Part shown: one piece after another, positions 56,134 to 64,000 of the stretch | How positions within the stretch are numbered: position 1 is the first letter of the stretch | Layout: each line of letters opens with the position of its first letter | Origin: Actinomyces bovis | Lineage (GTDB): Bacteria; Actinomycetota; Actinomycetes; Actinomycetales; Actinomycetaceae | Direction: 5' to 3' | Length of the DNA: 64,000 nucleotides | NCBI RefSeq assembly: GCF_900444995.1 | Contig: NZ_UAPQ01000006.1 | Coordinates: 62,001-126,000, forward strand | The notes under the pieces: model-generated | What the model was told of the DNA's origin: nothing | The model's database searches: none | The model's input: the letters and a program-made list of their open reading frames with translations, nothing else | Made by a program: the position numbers and the translations under genes

Positions 56134-57756
56134 ATGCCTGTGTCAGCAGAAAGTCGGTCGCGTTCTACGCTTTACGTAGGTTTGGCGCTGCTGCTCGCAG
56201 TTCTGATGATCGTTGTTCCTAGCAAGGTCATGGCTGCTGATGGGCCACTTGACGATTCCAGCCGGTCCATCTCCGGCAAGATCATCCTGCCCACAGGCGC
56301 TTCCCCCGAGTCCCTCCGCGGTGTAACCGTGACCGCTAACCCGACTGCTGGCGATGCTGAGCATGTGAGCGTCGCGGTTGACCCGACTACCGGAGCCTTC
56401 ACCATTGATGGGTTGAAGCGGACCGAGTACACCCTGAGTGCCCGCGCCTCTAGGCAGGCGCCCGATGGCACGTGGATTAAACAGGATTTGGTTGGCTGGA
56501 CCTACTACTACGGCAGTGGATATGCGTCCTCTGGTGCCCTGGTGTTTGACCTGTGGCGCACCAGTCTGCAGGACCTAGATATGCCGCTTGAACTGGGGCA
56601 CGCGATCTCTGGGACGGTCATTCTGCCTGTGGGGGCCAGCGCCGACTGGTGGCAGTACGTGCAGGTCAATGCGGACCTAATAGCCGGTGGTGAGATCCAG
56701 CCCTCAGTAGAGGTTGACCCGCAGAACGGCACCTACACAATCAGGCGCCTGCCCGCAGGCACCTACCTGGTGACCGCCTATGCCAGCGGCGAGCCCACCG
56801 GTCAGTTGGAGACCAAGCAGCCCTACTATTACGGCTGCTCCTACGGTTGTAAGTGGACCGAGGCGAAGCCCCTTGAGCTGACCGTTGGAAATATTGAAAA
56901 GGTTGACCTGGCCTTGGCTCGCAAGGGTGAACCGGTGCCAGTTGCACCGCGTCACGACGTGGTGGTCATTCCGACACCCGAGCCCGCTCCAACCGACCCA
57001 CCTTCGGCCACGCCGTCTGCAACTCCGAGTGTCGAGCCAAGCTCGCTGCCTTCGGCTTCCGCTGAGCCGACTGCTGCTCCGTCTGCTTCTGCCGCTCCGA
57101 GCGCCACGCCGACAGCAGTTCCGAGTGTCGAGCCGACCACGGCTCCGACGACGCCCGCACCGGCGGTGCCTTCTGCCACGCCGTCTACAGCTCCTAGTGT
57201 CGAGCCGACCGCTGTCCCGTCTGCTTCTGCCGCTCCGAGCGCCACGCCGACAGCAGTTCCGAGTGTCGAGCCGACCACGGCTCCGACGACGCCCGCACCG
57301 GCGGTGCCCTCCGCGACTCCTTCTGCTGCGCCCACTGCGGAGCCCACCGCTGCGCCTGCGCCCGCACCCCAGGAGCAGCCAACTCCCCAGAAGCCTGGAG
57401 GCTCGTCCAACGGTCAGGCACCTGGTATGCCTGATGAGCCGCAAGTCGACGTACCAGCCCCGGGGCTGGAGCCTTCTGCTGCGCCTACTCCGCTGAAGCC
57501 GCGCGCGACCGACGCACCGCACAAGCAATCGGGGGACCAGCCTCAGGCTGGCCACAGCACGCCAACAGCCACAGCCTCGGCCGCTCCAGAGCCCCAGGTA
57601 GTCGCCCCGGCAAATGACTCCAAGCCCCCTGCTAAGAAGGGTGGCGTCATCGCTGCCATGTCCCAAACCGGCGTCAGCCTCAGCTACCTGCTGGTCGGTG
57701 CCGGCCTGCTGGGGGCGGGCCTGACTCTGCACCTCCTGCGACGCCGACGCGCCTAG
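56134..57756 (+). CDS. Proline-rich surface protein with two beta domains
   Basis: 540 residues. Signal peptide (about 1-35), two related carboxypeptidase-regulatory/SdrD-like modules (SISGKIILPTGASPESL near 48 and AISGTVILPVGASADWW near 170), a long Pro/Ala/Ser/Thr stalk (about 285-500) and a C-terminal helix with RRRRA. The sorting motif is degenerate: MSQTG where LPxTG is expected, so sortase anchoring is uncertain and membrane anchoring possible. GGAGCATCA precedes the ATG at 56134. Together with the CAP gene it forms a surface-protein pair. Confidence 0.85.
   Translation: MPVSAESRSRSTLYVGLALLLAVLMIVVPSKVMAADGPLDDSSRSISGKIILPTGASPESLRGVTVTANPTAGDAEHVSVAVDPTTGAFTIDGLKRTEYTLSARASRQAPDGTWIKQDLVGWTYYYGSGYASSGALVFDLWRTSLQDLDMPLELGHAISGTVILPVGASADWWQYVQVNADLIAGGEIQPSVEVDPQNGTYTIRRLPAGTYLVTAYASGEPTGQLETKQPYYYGCSYGCKWTEAKPLELTVGNIEKVDLALARKGEPVPVAPRHDVVVIPTPEPAPTDPPSATPSATPSVEPSSLPSASAEPTAAPSASAAPSATPTAVPSVEPTTAPTTPAPAVPSATPSTAPSVEPTAVPSASAAPSATPTAVPSVEPTTAPTTPAPAVPSATPSAAPTAEPTAAPAPAPQEQPTPQKPGGSSNGQAPGMPDEPQVDVPAPGLEPSAAPTPLKPRATDAPHKQSGDQPQAGHSTPTATASAAPEPQVVAPANDSKPPAKKGGVIAAMSQTGVSLSYLLVGAGLLGAGLTLHLLRRRRA
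57079..57308 (+). repeat. 138-bp period repeat within the stalk
   Basis: About 92 bases are identical at 57079-57170 and 57217-57308 (46-residue period; PSVEPTTAPTTPAPAVPSA is repeated). The copies are identical at the DNA level, so the duplication is recent or kept uniform by recombination. Confidence 0.85.
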
Positions 57757-57793
57757 CACCCTCCCGCCACCGGCCCTGCGGCATCATTGGCGC

Positions 57794-58399
57794 ATGACCG
57801 GCATCGACAGTAACGCCACCCAGCAGGCAGCCACAGCCAACTCGGCCGCGGCCAAGCCCAGCCCGGTCAAGCCAGATCAGCAGCTGATCGTCCGCCCAGC
57901 TCGGGCAGACGACGTACACCGCGTCGCCCTGCTGCTAACCCTGCGCGGTCGCGAACTGGACCAAACCATTGTGGAAGCCCCCGCAATGATCGAGGCCTTC
58001 CCGGTCCTGCTCCTAGCTCGCCTGGTAGAACCTGCTGCGGTGCTTGAAGACGAGGACTCCCAGGCCCCACCCGTTGCCTTGGCTGGAGCCTTCGTGCTCC
58101 CTGCCGCCGAAGACCACGCCGAACAGTGGATGGTCACCGGCCCGATCGTAGATCCCGACTGCCCGCGAGGCGGCATTGGCCGTGAACTGCTGGGCGCCGT
58201 CGTGGAGGCCGTCGCAGCCCTGGACCCCGGAAGCGAATTGCACGCCGTAGTCCCAGCCGACGCCCATGCCACCATCGCCCTGCACCGCAGCCTCGGCTTC
58301 ACCGAGCAGTCCCGCAGCCACAGCTTTGACGAACTGGACTTCGGTGAAGACACAGCCCTGCTGCTGGTCCGCCAAAGCACGCCGCCAGCGCAGGCCTAA
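57794..58399 (+). CDS. GNAT-family acetyltransferase-like protein
   Basis: 201 residues. After an Ala/Thr-rich start of about 30 residues, LIVRPARADDVHRVALLL opens the fold, GPIVDPDCPRGGIGRELLGA is the acetyl-CoA loop region (one Gly of the usual R/Q-x-x-G-x-G/A is shifted) and LHRSLGFTE closes it. Substrate unknown. The next gene starts nine bases after the stop, so both are likely co-expressed. Confidence 0.8.
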   Translation: MTGIDSNATQQAATANSAAAKPSPVKPDQQLIVRPARADDVHRVALLLTLRGRELDQTIVEAPAMIEAFPVLLLARLVEPAAVLEDEDSQAPPVALAGAFVLPAAEDHAEQWMVTGPIVDPDCPRGGIGRELLGAVVEAVAALDPGSELHAVVPADAHATIALHRSLGFTEQSRSHSFDELDFGEDTALLLVRQSTPPAQA

Positions 58400-58408
58400 G
58401 CTCTGACT

Positions 58409-59155
58409 GTGAATGATCCCGAAGTGCCCTGGGGCATGCAGATAGCCGTGCACTACAACAAAGTCCACCCGCCTCGGCAGGTCGACGTCGCAGAGGCTAC
58501 CGCCCGCGCAGTTGTCATGCTGCTAGCCTCCCCACAGGCTGCGCCCGGCGGAGAATGGGCCGACGCTGTCGCCTACTGGCAAGACGGACGCATCCGCAAA
58601 CTCGTGCGCCGCGCCCGCGGGGCCCGCTGGCAAGAAATCCAAGCACTGCCAGGCCTGAGTCTCAGTCAGGCCGGGCCTGAGGGATGGGCGCCAGCCGAAG
58701 TTCGCGCCTTTGTTCCCGGCCCGGTGCGGCCCTTGCCACCAGCTCTGGCTAAGACCCAGGTGGAAGGCACGCGCTTCCCCCTGGGGGACGAGCTGCCGCC
58801 AGCACCAGCCGCAATCACCGCAGCCGCCGCCAAAGACCCGCAGGCTGCCGAGCAGGTGATGCTTGGGGCCGAATCCGTGAGCGACGGCGCCGTCGTCACT
58901 ATTGAAGTCACCCCGCTGCACGAGATGAGCAGCGGAAAACTGGCTGCCCAATGCGCCCACGCCGCCCAGCGTGCCTGGGAAAGCCCCCAGATGCCCCAGA
59001 ACCTGCGTGCCACCTGGGCGCAGGACCATTACCGCGTGCGGGTGGTCTTTCCCAGTCAGGAAGAATGGGCCGCGGCGCGACGGCCCGTGTCAATCACCGA
59101 CGCTGGCTACACCGAACTGGGCGGGCCCACACAGACCACTCGTGCCTACTGGTGA
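58409..59155 (+). CDS. PTH2-type peptidyl-tRNA hydrolase
   Basis: 248 residues. The C-terminal half is the PTH2 fold: VTIEVTPLHEMSSGKLAAQC with the catalytic Lys/Gln-Cys-His region, then SITDAGYTELGGPTQTTRAY with the Asp-Ala-Gly-x-Thr motif. The N-terminal 150 residues form an extra domain found in actinobacterial homologues. PTH2 is typical of archaea and eukaryotes, and the window also holds the standard bacterial Pth (5259). It could serve as backup or have another ester substrate. Confidence 0.87.
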   Translation: MNDPEVPWGMQIAVHYNKVHPPRQVDVAEATARAVVMLLASPQAAPGGEWADAVAYWQDGRIRKLVRRARGARWQEIQALPGLSLSQAGPEGWAPAEVRAFVPGPVRPLPPALAKTQVEGTRFPLGDELPPAPAAITAAAAKDPQAAEQVMLGAESVSDGAVVTIEVTPLHEMSSGKLAAQCAHAAQRAWESPQMPQNLRATWAQDHYRVRVVFPSQEEWAAARRPVSITDAGYTELGGPTQTTRAYW

Positions 59156-59221
59156 AGGCACCGCCCGGCTGCCCAAAGGCACTGGGACGCTGGACTGTGC
59201 AGTCGGAAGGCGCCCTTTCGC

Positions 59222-59800
59222 TCAAGCCTGCTTACTGGGCTCGGGCGTGCCCCGAAACACCCATAGGCGCATCAGCACATACAGGTACAGACCCTCACAG
59301 CAAGCCGAGATAAAACGCGCCAACTGGGCGTTCATGCCCAGCCAGTGCAGCAGGGAAGACAGCCCCAAAATGAAGATGACGTACTGCGAGACCAGCCCCA
59401 CGAAGTAGCGGCCACCCTGCGCCGCAAAGTTCTCATGTGACTGGAAGTTCAGCCACCGGTTCAGCACCAGGGAGTAGAGGCCCGCGATGGCATAACCCAC
59501 CGTCACCGCCATCGGGAACCACCAGTGCAACTGGTTGTGGAAGATGCTCAGGCAGAAGATATCCAGCAAAAAGGCCGAGCCATTGATGATCGCATAGCCG
59601 ATAAAGGTGACCGGCACGCGACTGCGCAGTGGACCCGGCAGGAGGCGGTGGATTGCGGTGATAAGGCTCAGGAAAACCTGCGGGGCGCGGCGGCCCCGGG
59701 CGGTGCTGGCAGGCACCGCGCCGCTAGGGCTGTCAATAGCCTCGGCCTGAGCCAGCAACTGCATGGGCGACGGCGTCGTGGCCTGCTCCTGAGTGGTCAT
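59222..59800 (-). CDS. GtrA-family membrane protein
   Basis: 192 residues with four membrane helices: FIGYAIINGSAFLLDIFCLS, AVTVGYAIAGLYSLVLNRWL, YFVGLVSQYVIFILGLSSLL and the last near ISACCEGLYLYVLMRLW. GtrA-type proteins help flip lipid-linked sugars or take part in cell-wall polysaccharide synthesis. The typical basic residues after helix 2 (NRWLNFQSHE) are present. No glycosyltransferase lies beside it. Confidence 0.88.
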   Translation of the reverse strand: MTTQEQATTPSPMQLLAQAEAIDSPSGAVPASTARGRRAPQVFLSLITAIHRLLPGPLRSRVPVTFIGYAIINGSAFLLDIFCLSIFHNQLHWWFPMAVTVGYAIAGLYSLVLNRWLNFQSHENFAAQGGRYFVGLVSQYVIFILGLSSLLHWLGMNAQLARFISACCEGLYLYVLMRLWVFRGTPEPSKQA

Positions 59801-60045
59801 GGGATTCCTTCGGATTCCTTCTGCACGGGGCCCTTGCCCGTTTCCTGAGAGGAGTCTTACGGGCTGCCAGGCGAGGCACTAGGGCAGCCAGGATGATTCG
59901 GCTTGCACCAATCTCCTCCTGCGGTAGGAGCATATGCGAGGCGGGCTCCTGGCGGGAGGGGCAGCTTGGTGGGAACCGTCGCATGGCGGGCAGACGGCGC
60001 CCACAGCATCGCCGTCCTGCGCATTTGCCTGCCCCGGCGTGGCTG

Positions 60046-60759
60046 TCAGTCTTTGGGGGCTAGAGCTTCAAGCAGCTCGGTGCGCAGCACCGCGCCGCCG
60101 GCGTCAACCGGATGGTGAATCGTGCTGATACCCAGTGCCTGCGCAGCCGCGATATTTTCCGCATTGTCATCCACAAACAGGGCGGTGGCCGCCTCCTCAA
60201 CGGGAATGCCGATGCGTCGCAGGACCCGCAGGAAGTACTCCGGATCCGGCTTGGCTGCACGCAGGTCGCAGGAGTATGCGTCCACATCACATAGGCCCTT
60301 GTAGCCTAGGCGCTCGCTCATCCAAGCGCGCCGCTCCCACTGCTGGTTGGTGGCCAGCACCGTCAGATAGCCAAGGGAACGCAGCTCGCGCACTAGCGCC
60401 CAGGCGACCGGATCCGGGGTGGCCCGCCACCATATGGCCATGAGTTCTTCGGTGCTGTGGGGAATGCGCAGCTTGTGGCGCAACCTGGTCAGCACACTGC
60501 TCAGGGACTCCTGCCCGCTAAGTGCGGCTTGTTCCCCGGCCAGGAGTTCTTTAGCGAAGCCCGGACCACCCCCCTGGTCCAAGGCCACGATCCACGGAGT
60601 GCCGATTAATTGCAGCACGCCGTCGGCGTCTAGCAGCACCGCCCGAATGGGGGAGGTATGGGCGGGCGGCAGGGGCGTGAGCGCCCCATCGGTTGCGGGG
60701 GCGTCAGAGGCACCAGGGTTTGCAGGAGTGGGGGAGGGCGACGGCGTTGGGCTACTCAC
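60046..60759 (-). CDS. HAD-superfamily hydrolase
   Basis: 237 residues. HAD motifs: I in AVLLDADGVLQ, II in VLATNQQWERRAW, III/IV in KPDPEYFLRVLRRIG and ALFVDDNAENI. A cap of about 80 residues sits after motif I, so it is a subfamily IA phosphatase-like enzyme. Substrate unknown. The N-terminal 30 residues are Pro/Ser/Thr-rich. It is divergent from the M18 peptidase gene with 47 bases between starts. Confidence 0.88.
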   Translation of the reverse strand: MSSPTPSPSPTPANPGASDAPATDGALTPLPPAHTSPIRAVLLDADGVLQLIGTPWIVALDQGGGPGFAKELLAGEQAALSGQESLSSVLTRLRHKLRIPHSTEELMAIWWRATPDPVAWALVRELRSLGYLTVLATNQQWERRAWMSERLGYKGLCDVDAYSCDLRAAKPDPEYFLRVLRRIGIPVEEAATALFVDDNAENIAAAQALGISTIHHPVDAGGAVLRTELLEALAPKD

Positions 60760-60806
60760 GAGCCCATCCTGTCAGGCCAAGAGCGCTGCAGTGCCAAACT
60801 GGGCTC

Positions 60807-62210
60807 ATGACCTTAGAACCGAGCGCAATCACCAAGGCCCTAACGGATGTGGACCAGTACTGCCAGTCCCTGAGCGAATTCGTGACCGCCAGCCCCTCTA
60901 GCTACCACGCTGCCGCCGAACTGGCCCGGCGCCTAGAAGGGCAGGGATTCCAGGAGGTGGATGAGAAGCGCACCTGGGGGCCGGAGTTGGCTCGGCGCGG
61001 CTACGTGCTGCGCGACGGCGCCGTCCTGGCCTGGATGCTGCCAGAGGTGCTGGACGCGGCGGCGGTCGGTGAGACCGGGACTGCAGCGGCAGCCGACCAG
61101 GCCGGGGCGGTGGCCGGTCACGAGTTTCCGCCAGAGGCAGGCTTCCGCATTATTGGCAGCCACACGGATTCCCCAGCCCTAAAGCTCAAGCCGACAGCCG
61201 CCCTAGTGCGCGACGGCGTCCAGCTGCTCAATATGGAGGTCTACGGCGGGCCACTGCTCAATTCCTTCCTGGACCGCGAGTTGGGCCTGGCCGGTCGGTT
61301 AGTGACTCTGGACGGCACGGTCCATCTAGTGCGCACGGGGCCAGTGGCGCGCGTGGCCCAGGTGGCCCCGCACTTGGACCGCTCCGTCAATGACTCCTTG
61401 CACTTGGACAAACAGGCCAACCTGTTGCCCCTGTGGACCCTGGTGGAAGACGGCGCCACACCCCAGCCTGACGATCCCGAGCGCTACCTGTGTGAACTGG
61501 CTGGAGTGGCCCTGGAGGATCTGGCCTTCCACGACGTCGTCACCTATCCCACCGAACCGCCTGCCCGCTTTGGACGCCACCAGGAGATGCTGGCTGCCTC
61601 CCGCCTGGACAACCTCTCCTCGGTGCATGCTTCCCTGGTGGCGCTAGAGGCGATCGCCGCGTCCGGGGAGCAGATACGCGAGCCGATCATTATGGTGGCC
61701 AACGATCATGAGGAGGTTGGTTCCCTGACTCGCTCCGGCGCTGGCGGGCCACTGCTGGCCACGGTGCTGCGGCGTTTAGCCCGGGTGCTGGGCCAGGAGG
61801 GGGACGCCTACGCGGCCATGCTGGCCCGCTCCATCTGCGTTTCCGCTGACGCCGGGCATGCCGCCCACCCCAACTACGGGGGCCTGCACGACCCGGCCGT
61901 CCGCCCGCACTTGAACGGGGGCCCGCTGTTGAAGATCAACGCTCAGCAGCGCTACGCCACCGACGCCGTCGGGGCTGCCGTTTGGAAGCGTGCCTGCAAG
62001 GTGGCGGGGGTGCCTAGCCAGGACTTTGTATCCAATAACGCCGTGCCCTGCGGGACCACCATCGGGCCGATCACTGCCGGGCAGCTAGGGGTCACCACCG
62101 TGGACGTGGGTCAGCCACTGCTGTCCATGCACTCCCAGCGGGAGTTGTGCGGAGTGCAGGACGGGGCGTGGATGGCGCAGGCCATGCGAGCCTTCTGGCT
62201 GGGGGCCTGA
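60807..62210 (+). CDS. M18-family aminopeptidase
   Basis: 467 residues of the aspartyl-aminopeptidase type. Metal ligands are visible in IIGSHTDSPALKLKP, DRELGLAGR and SRLDNLSS, the catalytic DHEEVGSLTRSGA and the final His in LLSMHSQRELCG. Cuts N-terminal acidic residues from peptides, in the cytosol, with zinc. The ATG at 60807 is preferred over the long upstream extension, which overlaps the divergent HAD gene. Confidence 0.94.
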   Translation: MTLEPSAITKALTDVDQYCQSLSEFVTASPSSYHAAAELARRLEGQGFQEVDEKRTWGPELARRGYVLRDGAVLAWMLPEVLDAAAVGETGTAAAADQAGAVAGHEFPPEAGFRIIGSHTDSPALKLKPTAALVRDGVQLLNMEVYGGPLLNSFLDRELGLAGRLVTLDGTVHLVRTGPVARVAQVAPHLDRSVNDSLHLDKQANLLPLWTLVEDGATPQPDDPERYLCELAGVALEDLAFHDVVTYPTEPPARFGRHQEMLAASRLDNLSSVHASLVALEAIAASGEQIREPIIMVANDHEEVGSLTRSGAGGPLLATVLRRLARVLGQEGDAYAAMLARSICVSADAGHAAHPNYGGLHDPAVRPHLNGGPLLKINAQQRYATDAVGAAVWKRACKVAGVPSQDFVSNNAVPCGTTIGPITAGQLGVTTVDVGQPLLSMHSQRELCGVQDGAWMAQAMRAFWLGA

Positions 62211-62349
62211 GCGTTTTTCAGCGATACCTGCAAATTGCGTCGAGGTGGCGGCCCCACCGCCGCCTGCGTGCAATTCGGCAGGCTGGGGGTGGGGCTGGAA
62301 CGCCTGGGGTAGCTGTGCGGTCAGGGATGCCTGTGTAGCCTGGGTGGCC

Positions 62350-63285
62350 GTGAATGCCACTGTCAAACCTGTGCCATACGGCGAGCCCGGCCACGCCCCG
62401 GCCCCCATCACTCGTCGCGTGGCAGACACCGCCCTGGTCTTTGAAGGGGGCGGCATGCGCGGCACCTACACCGCCGCACTTGTCCAAGTCCTGCTTGAGG
62501 CCGGACTCTTCTTCCCCTGGGTTGGTGGCATCAGCGCAGGCACCACCAACACCGTCAACCTGGTTTCCCGCGACCTGTGGCGGGTGCGTGAAGCCTTCGT
62601 AGGACTGCCCACCGACCCGGAAGCTGGCGGCTGGGGCAGCTTCGCCCGCCGCCAGGGCTACTTCAACTCCGAGCACATCTACCTGCACACCGCTGCACCC
62701 GGGCAACTCTTCCCCTTCGACTGGCCGAGTTTCAAAGCTTCGGAAGCCACCGTCCGCCTGGGCGCCTTCCGCTGCGACACCGGTGAGGAGGTCTACTGGG
62801 GCCAAGAGGACATGCGGGAGCTTGCCGATCTGCTGTCTCGTTGCCAAGCCTCTTCCTCCATGCCGGGGCTCATGCCGGTGGTGGAAATCGACGGCGTGCC
62901 CTACCTAGATGGTGCGCTGGGGCCTACCGGGGGCTTCGCCACTGACGCTGCAACTGCCGACGGCCACCACAAGCTGCTGGTGGTTATGACCCGCGAGCCG
63001 GGCTACCGCAAGCCCAAGGCCCGCCTACCCCAGGCTTACCGGACCGTCTTCCGCCGCTATCCGGCTGTGGCGGAGGCAATTCTGGCTCGGCCCGGCAACT
63101 ACAACCGCACCCTGGAGGACTTGGAGGAGGCACAGCGCGCAGGCCGCGTATACCTCTACCGGCCCGACCGCATGCCGATTGCCAACGGCGAGCTGCGCTA
63201 CGACCGCGTGGTTACGGCTTATGAGGCTGGCCTGGTGCAAGCCCGTCGCGAGCTGCCAGCCATTTTGGAGTTCCTGGGGCTCTAG
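62350..63285 (+). CDS. Patatin-like phospholipase
   Basis: 311 residues. Oxyanion loop FEGGGMRGTY at about residue 35, catalytic Ser in VGGISAGTTN and the Asp in YLDGALGP complete the Ser-Asp dyad. Acts as a lipid acyl hydrolase in known cases; the YjjU/RssA-type cytosolic group is closest by layout. The GTG at 62350 is chosen because the region before it is low-complexity; a GTG at 62344 is possible. Its end overlaps the convergent Nudix gene by 4 bases. Confidence 0.9.
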   Translation: MNATVKPVPYGEPGHAPAPITRRVADTALVFEGGGMRGTYTAALVQVLLEAGLFFPWVGGISAGTTNTVNLVSRDLWRVREAFVGLPTDPEAGGWGSFARRQGYFNSEHIYLHTAAPGQLFPFDWPSFKASEATVRLGAFRCDTGEEVYWGQEDMRELADLLSRCQASSSMPGLMPVVEIDGVPYLDGALGPTGGFATDAATADGHHKLLVVMTREPGYRKPKARLPQAYRTVFRRYPAVAEAILARPGNYNRTLEDLEEAQRAGRVYLYRPDRMPIANGELRYDRVVTAYEAGLVQARRELPAILEFLGL

Positions 63286-63797
63286 CCGTCACCGCAGCCA
63301 ACCTCGCCGTCGAAGCCGAAAACCACCACCGGCGGCACGGGCGCGCCTCCAGCCAGCTGCGTACGCAGCCACCCCAGCACCGCTCGCTCATGCGGCGGCA
63401 CCCGCATTGGCAACGAATCCAGCGCAAACCACTGCAGGTCCGCATTCTTGGTTTTCTCCTGCACGCGCGGTTCACCCTCCCAGTGCCGGGCGCTGAAAAA
63501 GAAGTCCACGCGCTGCTCCAAAGCTGCGCCGCCGACGTCGTTAGAGCGGTGCATAGCGGTCAGGGGAACCAAGGCTTCAGGGGCCACATGTAGGCCGAGT
63601 TCTTCCTCCGCCTCGCGCGAGGCAGTGACCAGCACTGATTCTCCCGGTTCCACATGCCCGGCCACCCCGCAGGCCCAGTAGCCGTCCATGTAGCCGGTGT
63701 TTTGCCGCAGCTGCAGTAGCACTTCTGTACGGTTGCCATGCTCGCGTAAAAGCAGCAGATAGGCGGCGGGCACAAGGCTGAAGCGGGGACTGGTCAT
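63282..63797 (-). CDS. Nudix hydrolase
   Basis: 171 residues. The Nudix box is GHVEPGESVLVTASREAEEELG, given here in two parts as GHVEPGESVLV and REAEEELGL, which hold the catalytic Glu residues and the Mg2+ site. LRQNTGYMDGYWACGVAGHV precedes it. Likely hydrolyses a nucleoside diphosphate-type compound (a housekeeping role is inferred). ATG at 63797. Confidence 0.93.
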   Translation of the reverse strand: MTSPRFSLVPAAYLLLLREHGNRTEVLLQLRQNTGYMDGYWACGVAGHVEPGESVLVTASREAEEELGLHVAPEALVPLTAMHRSNDVGGAALEQRVDFFFSARHWEGEPRVQEKTKNADLQWFALDSLPMRVPPHERAVLGWLRTQLAGGAPVPPVVVFGFDGEVGCGDG

Positions 63798-63803
63798 GGG
63801 CAC

Positions 63804-64000
63804 ACGCTATGGCAATCAGCACATCTGCGCGTAGAAGAGCCGCCAAGCTCGCTGTTGGCAACCGCCATATTTGACCAGGTTCACCGTTTTAGTCTGGAGG
63901 AGTGGGGGAGTTTTATCCAAGCCCTAGCACGATCTCAGGTCATCGGTCTGACATGATGCTTTAATCAATTGTCTATGCTGTGGCAGGGAAACCACTGGGA
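63804..64000. other. Window end, no gene
   Basis: About 200 bases. The last part is AT-richer and contains TTAATCAATTGTCTATGCTG (about 63961-63980), which may be a promoter for a gene beyond the window. Confidence 0.35.

Overview
This is a high-GC Gram-positive chromosome segment, most likely from Actinomycetaceae (an Actinomyces-type organism). The evidence is the actinobacterial order eno / FtsB-like septum protein / DUF501 / Ppx-GppA, a greA-trhA-isoprenyl transferase neighbourhood like that of mycobacteria, meso-diaminopimelate dehydrogenase, sortase-type surface proteins and a PTH2-type second peptidyl-tRNA hydrolase. Genus assignment is an inference. I saw no rRNA, tRNA, CRISPR array or complete insertion sequence.

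Layout. 1-18.5 kb is core metabolism and information processing. It runs from enolase (5' end missing) through septum protein, polyphosphatase, shikimate enzyme, ribosomal protein L25 and Pth to a two-component system with an ABC-2 exporter (minus strand), then a Bax-inhibitor-like membrane protein, FKBP isomerase, ilvD, ilvA, an FMN reductase and an ABC-class ATPase. 18.5-25 kb is a lower-GC minus-strand block of secreted and lipoprotein genes. It contains a DUF6571-like protein followed by three lipoprotein paralogs that alternate with 40-codon copies of its C-terminal tail, all joined by 4-bp start/stop overlaps. 25-38.8 kb is again core: msrA, greA, PPK2, trhA with a double palindromic operator, isoprenyl transferase, PIN-PhoH, a sugar kinase, exonuclease VII, ispH, an MGMT-like winged-helix protein, rmuC and ychF.

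38.9-49.1 kb is an accessory island inserted after ychF. It starts with a broken gene fragment, then a three-gene plus-strand set (GHKL ATPase joined to a nuclease-like domain, a small helical protein and a HEPN-like protein) that I read as a candidate defence system. Next come a second HEPN/DUF5677-like protein and an AlbA-type regulator with matching palindromes on both sides, then two toxin-antitoxin pairs (Phd/VapC and YefM/YoeB), an acetyltransferase and a glycosidase remnant. A 22-bp direct repeat brackets the toxin-antitoxin part.

49.1-64 kb is mixed core and cell-surface material: DUF1508, a double VOC protein, a choline-binding-like repeat protein and an LpqH-like lipoprotein (both frameshifted near the signal-peptide junction), ddh, a sulfurtransferase, two proline-rich surface proteins, a second peptidyl-tRNA hydrolase, GtrA, HAD, M18 aminopeptidase, patatin and Nudix genes. 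The themes are cell-envelope building, surface display and an exchange-prone island carrying probable anti-phage and addiction modules.
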